Source: Alkalihalobacillus bogoriensis ATCC BAA-922
GTDB lineage: Bacteria; Bacillota; Bacilli; Bacillales; Bacillaceae_F
Assembly: GCF_000621445.1 (NCBI RefSeq)
Contig: NZ_JHYI01000022.1
Coordinates: 1 to 64,000, forward strand
Length of the DNA: 64,000 nt
Direction of reading: 5' to 3'
In this document: positions 1 through 7,980 of the stretch, piece after piece
How the letters are laid out: each line of letters starts with the position of its first letter
Position numbering within the stretch: the stretch's first letter is position 1
Notes under the pieces: model-generated
Seen by the model: only the letters and a program-made list of their open reading frames with translations
What the model was told of the DNA's origin: nothing
Databases searched by the model: none
Position numbers and translations under genes: made by a program

Positions 1-202
1 TTCCGCCAGGAGCATAGCTGGGTAGCTACGTGTGGACGGGATAAGCGCTGAAAGCATCTAAGCGTGAAGCCCCCCTCAAGATGAGATTTCCCATGGAGTT
101 AATCCAGTAAGACCCCTTAGAGATGATGAGGTTGATAGGTCTCGGGTGGAAGCATGGCGACATGTGGAGCTGAGAGATACTAATCGGTCGAGGACTTATC
201 CA
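1..202 (+). rRNA. 23S rRNA, 3' end (partial)
   Basis: The first ~200 bases match the conserved 3' end of bacillar 23S rRNA: the GAGAGATACTAATCGGTCGA-type segment at 171-191 followed by GAGGACTT near 190. The gene enters the window from the left. The 3' end is placed at about 202 by comparison with remembered Bacillus 23S ends and is accurate to a few bases. Confidence 0.95.
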
Positions 203-330
203 AGATTTAAAAAAGGCGAAGTCTTTTTGACACAATTCAATACACACACTATCTAGTTTTGAGGGAATCATGAGATGAACTCAACTGAATAACGTGATTA
301 CTTCTAAACAAAGTAATTCAAGTTAGATAA

Positions 331-446
331 TTTAGTGACGATAGCGATGAGGTCACACCCGTCCCCATGCCGAACACGGAAGTTAAGCTCATCAGCGCTT
401 ATGGTAGTTGGGGGTTTCCCCCTGTGAGAGTAGGACGTTGCTAAAC
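331..446 (+). rRNA. rrf: 5S rRNA
   Basis: A 116-base segment carries all the conserved 5S blocks: GAGGTCACACCCGT near 349, CCGAACACGGAAGTTAAG near 371, and GTGAGAGTAGGACG near 424. The ends TTTAGTGACG and CGTTGCTAAAC pair as helix I. It follows the 23S end by 128 bases, the normal rrn order. No tRNA lies in the spacer or after the gene. Confidence 0.96.
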
Positions 447-492
447 AAAAAGCCCCATGTATTTTTCACTCGAAAAATACATGGGGCTTTTT
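447..492 (+). terminator. rrn operon terminator
   Basis: A perfect 21-bp inverted repeat (447-467 with 472-492) around the 4-base loop ACTC starts at the 3' end of the 5S gene and ends in a T-run. It closes the rRNA operon. Confidence 0.92.
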
Positions 493-602
493 GTTTAGCG
501 ATAATTTAAATCCTACTTTTGCTTGATTGTTTTTGTTATGCTGCTGAGTTAGGATTTAATATTATAAGGCTTTTTTACCTTTTTTTATCACAAGGAGACA
601 AA

Positions 603-1268
603 ATGGATACAGAATTATTAAATGTGCTAGATGAAAATGGAAAACATACGGGAGTAGAGACCCGGAAAAACATTCATAAAATGGGTTATTGGCATGAGAC
701 ATTTCATTGCTGGGTATGCAGTGTGGAAAGTGGGAAACGTTATATTTACTTTCAACTTCGAAGTCATAAGAAGAAAGATTATCCTGAATTATATGATATA
801 ACGGCAGCCGGACATCTTTTAGCGAATGAATCGATTGCTGATGGAATAAGAGAAGTAAAAGAAGAAATAGGATTATCAATCGAACAGTCTGATCTTATTT
901 CACTTGGTAAAGTGAAGAATTGTATTGCGACAGCCGATTTAATTGATAATGAAATTTCCCATATTTTTTTATATAATTCTCCTCATTCCTTTGAGCAATT
1001 TCAACTACAAGAAAATGAAGTTTCTGGTATTGTTCGTACGCCATTTTGTGATTTTATAAAGTTATGTAATGAAGAAATGGAATGGATAGAAGTTGTAGGT
1101 ATTGGAATTCAAGAAAGTGGAAAAAAGATTGAAATGAACGAAAACATCACTTTAGCTCAGTTTGTTCCTCATGAACGTTCCTATTTTGCAAATGTGATTA
1201 AAAAAATAGAAGAAGCAACATCGAATGCAATACATAAAGGAGATATTATTAATGAGCATGGCAAATAA
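603..1268 (+). CDS. NUDIX hydrolase family protein
   Basis: A 221-residue protein. The start at 603 has AAGGAGA seven bases upstream; an in-frame codon at 519 has no such site. The N-terminal part (DVLDENG-like, then KMGYWHETFHCWV) and a Nudix-type helix (GHLLANE...REVKEEIGL, about residues 73-94) resemble the subgroup related to isopentenyl-diphosphate isomerase and YfcD. NUDIX enzymes hydrolyse nucleoside diphosphates linked to another moiety; the substrate here is unknown. Only six residues separate the Glu of the G-x5-E part from Arg-Glu, against seven in the classical box. The gene overlaps the next by 17 bases, so the two are probably co-transcribed and translationally coupled. Confidence 0.82.
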   Translation: MDTELLNVLDENGKHTGVETRKNIHKMGYWHETFHCWVCSVESGKRYIYFQLRSHKKKDYPELYDITAAGHLLANESIADGIREVKEEIGLSIEQSDLISLGKVKNCIATADLIDNEISHIFLYNSPHSFEQFQLQENEVSGIVRTPFCDFIKLCNEEMEWIEVVGIGIQESGKKIEMNENITLAQFVPHERSYFANVIKKIEEATSNAIHKGDIINEHGK

Positions 1269-2022
1269 CATTTTCATGGATAACATGGAGAAATATAAGG
1301 ATCCTGTGCAATATGATAAAGAGTATGAACAGTATCAAGCGGAAATTCCATTGCTTATAGAGTGGGCGAAGAAACAAGGTGGTCCTGTCATTGATTTGGC
1401 ATGTGGTACAGGAAGAGCGACCATTCCATTGGCGAGGTCAGGAATTTCAATGATTGGCATTGATTTAAATGAAGGAATGTTAGAAAGAGCCAAACAAAAA
1501 GCAAATGAACAACATATCTCTATTTTATGGTCTTTACAAGATTGTTCGGCTTTCTCCATTGGTTGTAAAAGCCCGTTTATTTATATGATTGGAAACTCTT
1601 TTCAACATTTTTTAACAAATGAATCTCAATCTACGCTTTTGCGATCCGTATATCAACATTTATCCGACCAAGGCATATTTCTTTTTGGGGTACGATTTCC
1701 AAATATAAATGAATTGCAAAGCGAGACAATACATAAAAAGGTTTGTCATGATGCTGAAGGAAGGAAAGTGACAGAATATAATCAAAAAGAATATGATGCT
1801 CTTACCCAAGTCGTTCTTTCAACAACGATAAAAGTAACGAAAGAACATACGGGTGTAGAATCCGTTGAAAAGGAAAGTATATCTTTACGGTATGTATTTC
1901 CTCTAGAACTAGACCGCATTGTTAAAGAAAGTGGCTTTTCTGTTTTGGCGAAATATGGTTGTTGGAATAAATCCCCACTTGCAACAAATAGCAAAGAAAT
2001 GATTTATTTATGTCAAAAATAA
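1252..2022 (+). CDS. class I SAM-dependent methyltransferase
   Basis: A 256-residue protein. The start at 1252 follows AAAGGAGA; the upstream in-frame ATG at 1225 has no ribosome site. Motif I of class I methyltransferases is clear (VIDLACGTG, about residues 44-52), followed by an acidic end of strand 2 (MIGIDLNEGML). An IGNSFQH segment fits the region after motif III. These enzymes transfer methyl from S-adenosylmethionine to small molecules, proteins or RNA; nothing in the sequence fixes the acceptor. Close coupling to the NUDIX gene suggests a shared job, perhaps modification or clean-up of a metabolite, which is inference only. Confidence 0.85.
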   Translation: MSMANNIFMDNMEKYKDPVQYDKEYEQYQAEIPLLIEWAKKQGGPVIDLACGTGRATIPLARSGISMIGIDLNEGMLERAKQKANEQHISILWSLQDCSAFSIGCKSPFIYMIGNSFQHFLTNESQSTLLRSVYQHLSDQGIFLFGVRFPNINELQSETIHKKVCHDAEGRKVTEYNQKEYDALTQVVLSTTIKVTKEHTGVESVEKESISLRYVFPLELDRIVKESGFSVLAKYGCWNKSPLATNSKEMIYLCQK

Positions 2023-2033
2023 TATTTGAGAAA

Positions 2034-2070
2034 AGAGATTTGCCTGTTTGAAAAGGTAAGTCTCTTTTTT
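2034..2070 (+). terminator. rho-independent terminator
   Basis: A 12-bp stem (2034-2045 with 2054-2065, two G-U pairs) with an 8-base loop is followed by six T. It ends the NUDIX-methyltransferase operon. Confidence 0.8.
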
Positions 2071-2201
2071 ATTTATTTATTGTTTTTCAAAAAGGAATGG
2101 ATTCGCCTTGAATTAATGATGTCGATGTTAATGTAATACGAATACGAATGGAATAAAAGCAAACATTATAGAAGACGACACTTTTATGAGGAGTTAACAA
2201 G

Positions 2202-4163
2202 GTGAATGTAAAAAAGATATTTTTGATAGGCGCTTGCATCTCATTATTGGTATTAACGTATCATTTACTTGATATTACATATGGTTATATTCCAAATCAA
2301 AACAAAGTGTTAAATGAACGAACAACAGAGTTTCAAAAAAGGGTCAAATATGATGTAATGGGTGTTTTTATCTCACCAGAAGAAGCAATAGAAATTGAAA
2401 AAACAAAAGCAGGTAAAGGATTACTACAGCCTCAGTCTGGAGCGATTGAAGTAAACGAGCAACTGGTGAAAGATGGAAGGAAAAGTTTCTATGTGGAAAC
2501 ATTTGATAATGAAATTTTTATGACCGATGTTCTAGGTTTTGTCGATGGACCATTACGGATAAAAAATGTTCTTAAAGCGATATTGGAATTGAAAGGGGAA
2601 GCGACAACAAATTTAAGGGTAGAGTTAGCTGAGGATTTTGAGGTTGGCGAAAAGAAATGGAAAAAAGGAGACAAAGTAGATACCGGTTTAGATGTAGCAG
2701 CAGGAGGGCTAACTCCTTTAGGGGTACCTATTTCGTTTTCAGATGGAAGGGTAAGAGTCGGCATTAGTTGCGCTTTATGTCATGCGGCAGTGGATGAAAA
2801 AACAGGAAAAGTGATGGAGGGAGTACCGAATAACGATTTAGATACAGGGTTATTATTGGCTCTCGGGACGAATTCAGCCGCACACTTTCCTACAGCGAAC
2901 ATTGAATCATTACAAGATTATATATTGGATACAAAACGCACCATCACGAATTCAAAAGGGAAGCAAGCATCGTTACCTGACCCTGATATATTTGAAAAAG
3001 CGGTAGATGAGTCGTTTTTAAAATGGCCAAAAGGGAGCTTTGACACTTCAGCTGATATGTCATCCAACCCGACACAAATACCGGATGTATTTACATTAGG
3101 CGACCATCCGTATAGCTGGAATGGATTTGCTGGTATAGGTCCTTTTAAAGGACTAACCACGTTTAATAATAAAGTCCATTCCTTTAATTCAGATACTCTC
3201 TCAATGGCTGAGCATAGTGAAGGGTTACATGACATAGATAAAGAAGTGTTCATGGGAACCATATTACAGCGAGCGGCTCATCGGAAATATAGGTATGATG
3301 TCGAAAGTGAAAAGAAACCGTCACAATTTTTCAATGAAATTGATGAAAATCCTAATGCGCCGGGAACAAACCAAAGTGTTGCTCCCCCTAATTTTCCGAA
3401 ACTGTCGATGTTTAATCCAAACGGAACAATTGTGACCAATAAAGGAAATCCAATCGGTTATGAAAATAATTCAATGTCAGCTTTTCAAAATTCATTAGTT
3501 CCTCCTAAATTAAATCGTCATGTTACTTCCGACGTACTTGCCACTGGTGAAGAAGTATTTAATAGAGCAGGTTGTATTTCATGTCATGCTGGACCTACGT
3601 TTACAAATCATCAAATTATTCCAGTGGAAGAAATAAAAACAGAGCCGTCTCGAGCAGAAGCGATGAAAGCAATTCAAGATTTATTAGAAGACTCTTTAAT
3701 GTATTCTCCAGACACGGTAAAACCAATTCCAGAAAACCCGACAGTATTACGAATACCAGAGGAACATCGAACGGAAGAACAACAAAATCTAGCTTTTTCT
3801 ATCGGATCAAAAGGAGGATATAAAGTTAAAGGGTTGATCGGATTAGCCTATACTCCTCCGTATTTACATGATGGTGGTGTTGCAGTTGGAGATAATATCA
3901 AGCTAGATATTGGAGTACCAGGCACGTTGATGAAAGGGAAAAATCCTAATGCTTACAACAGTCTTGTCGCGATGGTTGATCAAGAGTTGCGGAACAAAGT
4001 GATTAAAGCGAATCGTTCCATTTCTGACTTAGGTGATGTACATGTCGAAGGGGTGGGGCATGAATTTTGGGTAGATGAAACAACAGGGTTTACGAAAGAA
4101 GAACAAGATGCCTTAGTTGAATATTTGTTATCATTAACAGAAGCAAAAGAGGATATAAAATAA
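2202..4163 (+). CDS. membrane-anchored di-heme c-type cytochrome, RoxA/MauG-like
   Basis: A 653-residue protein starting at GTG with GAGGAG upstream. One hydrophobic segment at residues 5-23 should anchor it outside the membrane. Two c-type heme motifs are seen: CALCH at residues 190-194 and CISCH at 458-462. Near residue 552 the segment PPYLHDGG resembles the conserved P-x-LHDGS element of di-heme peroxidases, MauG and rubber oxygenase RoxA. The length (RoxA is about 680 residues) and the wide spacing of the two CxxCH sites fit the RoxA-type group better than the shorter CcpA peroxidases (about 330 residues). Role is therefore probably an extracytoplasmic oxidase, oxygenase or peroxidase; the substrate is unknown. 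It stands alone between two terminators. Confidence 0.75.
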   Translation: MNVKKIFLIGACISLLVLTYHLLDITYGYIPNQNKVLNERTTEFQKRVKYDVMGVFISPEEAIEIEKTKAGKGLLQPQSGAIEVNEQLVKDGRKSFYVETFDNEIFMTDVLGFVDGPLRIKNVLKAILELKGEATTNLRVELAEDFEVGEKKWKKGDKVDTGLDVAAGGLTPLGVPISFSDGRVRVGISCALCHAAVDEKTGKVMEGVPNNDLDTGLLLALGTNSAAHFPTANIESLQDYILDTKRTITNSKGKQASLPDPDIFEKAVDESFLKWPKGSFDTSADMSSNPTQIPDVFTLGDHPYSWNGFAGIGPFKGLTTFNNKVHSFNSDTLSMAEHSEGLHDIDKEVFMGTILQRAAHRKYRYDVESEKKPSQFFNEIDENPNAPGTNQSVAPPNFPKLSMFNPNGTIVTNKGNPIGYENNSMSAFQNSLVPPKLNRHVTSDVLATGEEVFNRAGCISCHAGPTFTNHQIIPVEEIKTEPSRAEAMKAIQDLLEDSLMYSPDTVKPIPENPTVLRIPEEHRTEEQQNLAFSIGSKGGYKVKGLIGLAYTPPYLHDGGVAVGDNIKLDIGVPGTLMKGKNPNAYNSLVAMVDQELRNKVIKANRSISDLGDVHVEGVGHEFWVDETTGFTKEEQDALVEYLLSLTEAKEDIK

Positions 4164-4165
4164 AC

Positions 4166-4199
4166 AACCAAGAATATGGGTGCCCATATTCTTGGTTTT
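4166..4199 (+). terminator. rho-independent terminator
   Basis: A near-perfect hairpin (4166-4180 with 4183-4197, very short loop) directly after the cytochrome stop codon, followed by T-rich sequence. Confidence 0.85.
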
Positions 4200-4230
4200 G
4201 TCTTTTTAAGGAGGACAAGTGTCCATTTTG

Positions 4231-4243
4231 GGTGTCAGACACC
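4231..4243. repeat. 13-base palindrome GGTGTCAGACACC, copy 1
   Basis: Inverted repeat with arms GGTGTC/GACACC. It overlaps the 3' end of the small minus-strand gene, whose TGA stop (4235-4237) lies inside it. The same word occurs at 31270-31282. A second small palindrome, GGACAAGTGTCC, lies just beside it at 4213-4224. Confidence 0.7.
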
Positions 4244-4489
4244 CTTCACCGACTGCTTTAATTTTGACAATGCTTTTCGGAAGAAGCCTTTGACATCGGA
4301 GCTATCTTTTATTTTTTCGTACATGTCTTCAAATGTGTGAGCATCTAGTGGGTATTGTTCACCGTTTTGATCTGTAATTAAATAATCACCTGGATTTCCT
4401 ACCATTTTTCCTTCTGAGGTAGTAATTGTAATTGTCCGAGTTATTTTTACAGCTTCTACAACGACAGATTTTCTACGGTACTTCGCCAT
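4235..4489 (-). CDS. small hypothetical protein with PGDY motif
   Basis: An 84-residue basic protein. The chosen ATG (4487-4489) has AAGGAGGTG eight bases upstream; a longer in-frame start at 4522 lacks a ribosome site. It begins MAKYRRK and carries NPGDYLITDQNGEQYPLD and then FEDMYEKI. This pattern (PGD-Y/W-hydrophobic, G-E-Y-P, FE-x-x-YE) is seen in small phage-type and bacterial hypothetical proteins of unknown function. The C-terminal end reads into the palindrome at 4231-4243. Function cannot be assigned. Confidence 0.7.
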   Translation of the reverse strand: MAKYRRKSVVVEAVKITRTITITTSEGKMVGNPGDYLITDQNGEQYPLDAHTFEDMYEKIKDSSDVKGFFRKALSKLKQSVKGV

Positions 4490-4724
4490 GATGCACCTCC
4501 TTTTTACATGAAAGGTATTCACCTATTGTTTCTATTATTAATGTACGCAAACAAGTTTGCATTTGTGACCTATCCCATCGCGGGAAATATACAATTGAAA
4601 ATAGGATTGTAAAAAAACGAAATAAAGTCTAACAAAAATGTAATCAAAAACACAGATGATTATGGTATGGTAAAAGGAACAAAGATTGGATGCTTCCACT
4701 GAATGAAAAGGAGAGAAACATAAG

Positions 4725-5291
4725 GTGAAAAAGAGAAAACTAGGAGTGATAATAACATTCTTTCTAATATTGACAGGCTGTAGCCAGCAATTAGATGAGA
4801 CATTGTTAACGAAACAAGAAGAAATGCTTGACGTTCAGGCACCGATACATATTTATCAACCCGTTACGAAAGAAGAAGCGGCTGAAGCTGTACCGTTTTC
4901 ACTTCATTTCCCAACATATATGCCATTTGATGCTGTAGAACAAGATGTTGTCATTTCAAGCTGGGATGAAGATTTAAAAGAAATAGCTTTATCAACGCAA
5001 TATTCAAAAGAGGGTACATCCCATGAGCATATTGATTATGTTGTTGCAAACTTTGACCAGTTTTACAGAGCGATGGTCTATGACTCTGAATTTGAACGAG
5101 TTGTGTTAGAAGATGGTATCACCGCATTATTTTCAGAGACGCCGTTTCTATCAGCAGAATTACATTGGATAAAAGATGATTTGGAATATAATATACACTA
5201 TAGCTTAGGGTTTGATTATGAAAAAAGCGCAAAAGAAGAGTTAGTGAAAATCGCAAACTCGATAAAACAAAATGAAAAAAAAGACCATTAA
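4725..5291 (+). CDS. putative lipoprotein
   Basis: A 188-residue protein with a GTG start and GGAGAG upstream. A lipoprotein signal is clear: basic MKKRK, a hydrophobic stretch, and lipobox LTGC with the acylated Cys at residue 19. The rest (about residues 40-180) holds PFSLHFPTYMPFDAVEQDVV, which resembles extracytoplasmic domains of Bacillus DUF4367-type proteins; that match is tentative. It should sit on the outer face of the membrane. It is monocistronic with its own downstream terminator. Confidence 0.72.
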   Translation: MKKRKLGVIITFFLILTGCSQQLDETLLTKQEEMLDVQAPIHIYQPVTKEEAAEAVPFSLHFPTYMPFDAVEQDVVISSWDEDLKEIALSTQYSKEGTSHEHIDYVVANFDQFYRAMVYDSEFERVVLEDGITALFSETPFLSAELHWIKDDLEYNIHYSLGFDYEKSAKEELVKIANSIKQNEKKDH

Positions 5292-5302
5292 TGGTCTTAG
5301 AG

Positions 5303-5331
5303 GCTGTCGAGAAAAGTATGACAGCTTTTTT
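5303..5331 (+). terminator. rho-independent terminator
   Basis: Stem GCTGTC/GACAGC (5303-5308 with 5320-5325) followed by six T. A separate small palindrome AAGACCATTAATGGTCTT (5281-5298) overlaps the lipoprotein stop codon. Confidence 0.7.
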
Positions 5332-5536
5332 CATATGCTTTTCTTTCGGACATAGGTCCCTCAATTATACAGTCTTTTTTACTGTTCTTTTAACAATAAA
5401 AGGAATCTGCCTCCGTTGTGTGGTATTATTGGATTGAAATTTTTTTATTTAACAGCACTCTATTCTTTCCTAAGTCTTTAGGGTTAATATGGTAAAAATA
5501 AATAGCGAGTTTGTACTTAAAGTGGAGGAGATTGAA

Positions 5537-5698
5537 GTGAACAATAAGTTGAGAAAGTCATCAACAGATAGGGCTATATCTTGCGTTTGTGGTGTATCTT
5601 TTTTGCGGGTAAGGATAATATTGATGTTTTTACCTATCAATATACTTATTTATTTAATTCTTGCTAACACGCTGTCGGATAGCCCTGCGCCAATATAG
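5537..5698 (+). CDS. possible small membrane protein
   Basis: A 53-residue ORF with a GTG start seven bases after GGAGGAG. A hydrophobic segment (ILMFLPINILIYLILAN, about residues 28-44) follows a basic N-terminal region with two Cys (SCVCG). A longer frame exists from 5489 but lacks a ribosome site. It is unrecognised and may not be real. The rest of the gap from 5332 to 5758 shows nothing clear. Confidence 0.3.
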   Translation: MNNKLRKSSTDRAISCVCGVSFLRVRIILMFLPINILIYLILANTLSDSPAPI

Positions 5699-5758
5699 AA
5701 AACTATTGAAATAGTGATGGAAACTGTAATTGTAGTAGTAATGAGAAGAGTGCTAGCC

Positions 5759-6358
5759 TTAAATATGTAAAAGCATATAAAAGGCCAGTCCCCAAATCAT
5801 AAGTGCTGATGCTTGATTAAATCGTTTTCTCCAACCAATATTGTCACTTAATTGACCAACAATTTTCCCAATAAAGCCTAGTAAAAAGAAATAAAGCCAA
5901 GAAACAATTATAGCTGCAATCATAAATAGCCATTTGGCCTCATGTTGATAAAGGAGTGAATTTGTTCCGATTACTCCTATTGTATCTAACAAGGCATGTG
6001 GGTTTAAAAGAGAAACAGAAAGGGCAAATATAATTTGCTTTTTTGCAGGAACCGGAGGAGTTGCGTTATTTCCTGTGACGGAAGAATGCCAAATGGTCCA
6101 ACCGATATAAAGCAAAAAGAAAAAACCACCAATCATTAAAATCACGTGAACATTTTCAAAAAAATCAGCAATCAAGTGTAAAAAGCTAACGGCGATTATA
6201 ATTAACACTGTATCACAGACCGAAGCGGTAATAATCGCTGGCAATGCTTTTTTATAGGAAGGTTGCGTTAAACCTTGGTTGAATATAAAAATGTTTTGAA
6301 TGCCCATAGGTAAAATCAAACCGAATGCTAATAAAAAGCCGTGTATAAATGCGTCCAT
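5759..6358 (-). CDS. LysE/ArgO-type amino-acid exporter
   Basis: A 199-residue integral membrane protein. The ATG at 6358 has AAAGGAGAT upstream, so the longer frame from 6430 is not used. The N-terminal FLLAFGLILPMGIQNIFIFNQG matches the signature of LysE/ArgO exporters (G-P-G/M-x-Q-N), and about six hydrophobic segments follow, with DTVLIIIAV and NPHALLDTIGV loops typical of the family. Members export basic amino acids such as arginine or lysine. It is divergent from a MocR-type regulator over a shared promoter region, which suggests regulation by that protein. Confidence 0.85.
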   Translation of the reverse strand: MDAFIHGFLLAFGLILPMGIQNIFIFNQGLTQPSYKKALPAIITASVCDTVLIIIAVSFLHLIADFFENVHVILMIGGFFFLLYIGWTIWHSSVTGNNATPPVPAKKQIIFALSVSLLNPHALLDTIGVIGTNSLLYQHEAKWLFMIAAIIVSWLYFFLLGFIGKIVGQLSDNIGWRKRFNQASALMIWGLAFYMLLHI

Positions 6359-6412
6359 TGAATATCTCCTTTCCCCAATTATTGTATCTAACAATTTAAT
6401 TTTGTCACCATC

Positions 6413-6443
6413 CAACTGGTTGGGAATCAAACCAACCAGTTTG
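6413..6443. promoter_or_regulatory. inverted repeat between exporter and MocR regulator
   Basis: CAACTGGTTGG (6413-6423) and its near-complement CCAACCAGTTT (6432-6442) flank an 8-base spacer in the divergent promoter region. A TATA-rich stretch, GATATGGTATTGTTATATCG, follows at 6450-6469. This is the likely operator for the adjacent regulator. Confidence 0.55.
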
Positions 6444-6482
6444 TGATTTGATATGGTATTGTTATATCGAGAGGTGAAAAAA

Positions 6483-7934
6483 ATGGAGTTATCGTGGAAA
6501 CCAAATCGAAAAAATAAAATCCCGATTTATTTACAAATTAAAGAATACATTAAAGAAAAAATTAAATATGGTGAGTGGCCAGTTGGAACCGTCCTCCCAT
6601 CACAAAGAAAATTAGCACAGATGATAGGGGTAAATAGAAGTACAGTTGTGCAAGCATATGAAGAGTTAATGAGTGAAGGGTTAATTGAAGGGGTGGAAGG
6701 GAAAGAAACAAAGGTAATTAACACAACATGGAATATATTCGCAAAAGATGCGAAAATAACAGATTGGAACTATTATGTGAAAAATAGTTTATTTGAACCA
6801 AACAAAGTATTTATTCAAAAAATAAACAAAGCAGAGTTTAATCCGAATATCATAAGGTTAGGGACGGGAGAACTTTCACCACATCTGCTTCCTGTTACAC
6901 AAATGAAGGAGATTATCTCTTCATTACAAATTGCTCCTAATCATTTACGTTATGAGGAACCAAAAGGCTCGATTCAATTACGAATGGCTTTATCCGATCA
7001 TATTCAAGAATTTGGAATTAAAGCATCACCTTCCAACATTTTAATTGTTTCTGGTGGATTACAAGCCTTTCAATTAATTGCCAATGGCCTATTACGACCG
7101 CAATCAAAAATACTAGTCGAATCTCCTTCTTATTTATTTTCATTAAACCTTTTTCAGTCATTACAAATGACACTTATCGATGTCCCACTTGATAAAATGA
7201 CGAAACAAATGTCGCTTATTAAAAAAATGAAAGAACAACATAACGCGAGTATGTTATATACGATTCCAACTTTTCATAATCCAACAAGCTTTAGTTATAG
7301 TGAAGAACAGCGCAAACAAATCGTCTCATTATGCCAATCGATTCAACTTCCTCTGATCGAAGACGATGTTTACCGAGAATTGTGGTTTGATGAGCCACCA
7401 CCACGGGCACTTAAATCTTTTGATTATGCAGGTAATATTCTTTATGTTGGTAGTGCGTCTAAAATCATAAGTCCTGGTTTGCGTATTGGTTGGATAGTGG
7501 GACCTGATTATGTAATTGATCGACTTGCTGATTTGAAAATGCAAACAGATTATGGAACAAGTTCTATCTCTCAAGCCATCTTATGTCAGTGGCTTGAACA
7601 AAAACATTGGTATATTGACCATGTTCATAATGTGAGAGACGAGCTTCGAAAAAGACGTGATTTTATGGTCGGTTGTTTAGAGGTATATTTTTCTGACTTG
7701 GCAACTTGGACGAAACCAACGGGTTCATTTTATATTTGGCTTCGTTTAAAACAACCTTTTTCACCAACACTATTATTTGAAACATTACTAGAAAAGAATA
7801 TTCTTATTCATCCAGGGGCAATTTATCAGGAAAAAGGAGGAATCCACCTCCGATTATCCTACTCGTATGAAAGTCATGAAAATATGGAGTTTGCCCTGCG
7901 AGAACTAGCGACAATAATAAGAGAAAAAACATAA
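6483..7934 (+). CDS. MocR/GabR-family transcriptional regulator
   Basis: A 483-residue protein. Start at 6483 after GAGGTG; the upstream codon at 6453 has no ribosome site. Residues 1-75 form a GntR-type winged helix (PIYLQIKEYIKEKI, LPSQRKLAQMIGVNRSTVVQAYEEL). The rest is a fold-type I aminotransferase domain with LRYEEPKGS, IVSGGLQAFQLI, TIPTFHNPT, EDDVYRELW and the PLP-lysine region YVGSASKIISPGLRIGW. MocR proteins use PLP plus an amino compound as effector. Its divergent partner is a LysE-type exporter, so it probably controls amino-acid export. Confidence 0.88.
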   Translation: MELSWKPNRKNKIPIYLQIKEYIKEKIKYGEWPVGTVLPSQRKLAQMIGVNRSTVVQAYEELMSEGLIEGVEGKETKVINTTWNIFAKDAKITDWNYYVKNSLFEPNKVFIQKINKAEFNPNIIRLGTGELSPHLLPVTQMKEIISSLQIAPNHLRYEEPKGSIQLRMALSDHIQEFGIKASPSNILIVSGGLQAFQLIANGLLRPQSKILVESPSYLFSLNLFQSLQMTLIDVPLDKMTKQMSLIKKMKEQHNASMLYTIPTFHNPTSFSYSEEQRKQIVSLCQSIQLPLIEDDVYRELWFDEPPPRALKSFDYAGNILYVGSASKIISPGLRIGWIVGPDYVIDRLADLKMQTDYGTSSISQAILCQWLEQKHWYIDHVHNVRDELRKRRDFMVGCLEVYFSDLATWTKPTGSFYIWLRLKQPFSPTLLFETLLEKNILIHPGAIYQEKGGIHLRLSYSYESHENMEFALRELATIIREKT

Positions 7935-7980
7935 AACCATTCACATGGACCTTTAGAAAAAGATTGAAAGGATGATAATC

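Noticed and set aside
202-600. tRNA genes in or after the rRNA operon
   Set aside because: No cloverleaf with a T-loop GGTTCRA and matching acceptor stem seen around the 5S gene.
519-602. Longer N-terminus for the NUDIX gene (start at 519)
   Set aside because: No ribosome site there; AAGGAGA directly precedes the ATG at 603, and family proteins begin at that place.
2489-3262. Minus-strand open frames inside the di-heme cytochrome gene
   Set aside because: Low-complexity Ser/Pro-rich translations without ribosome sites; the plus strand carries clear CxxCH motifs.
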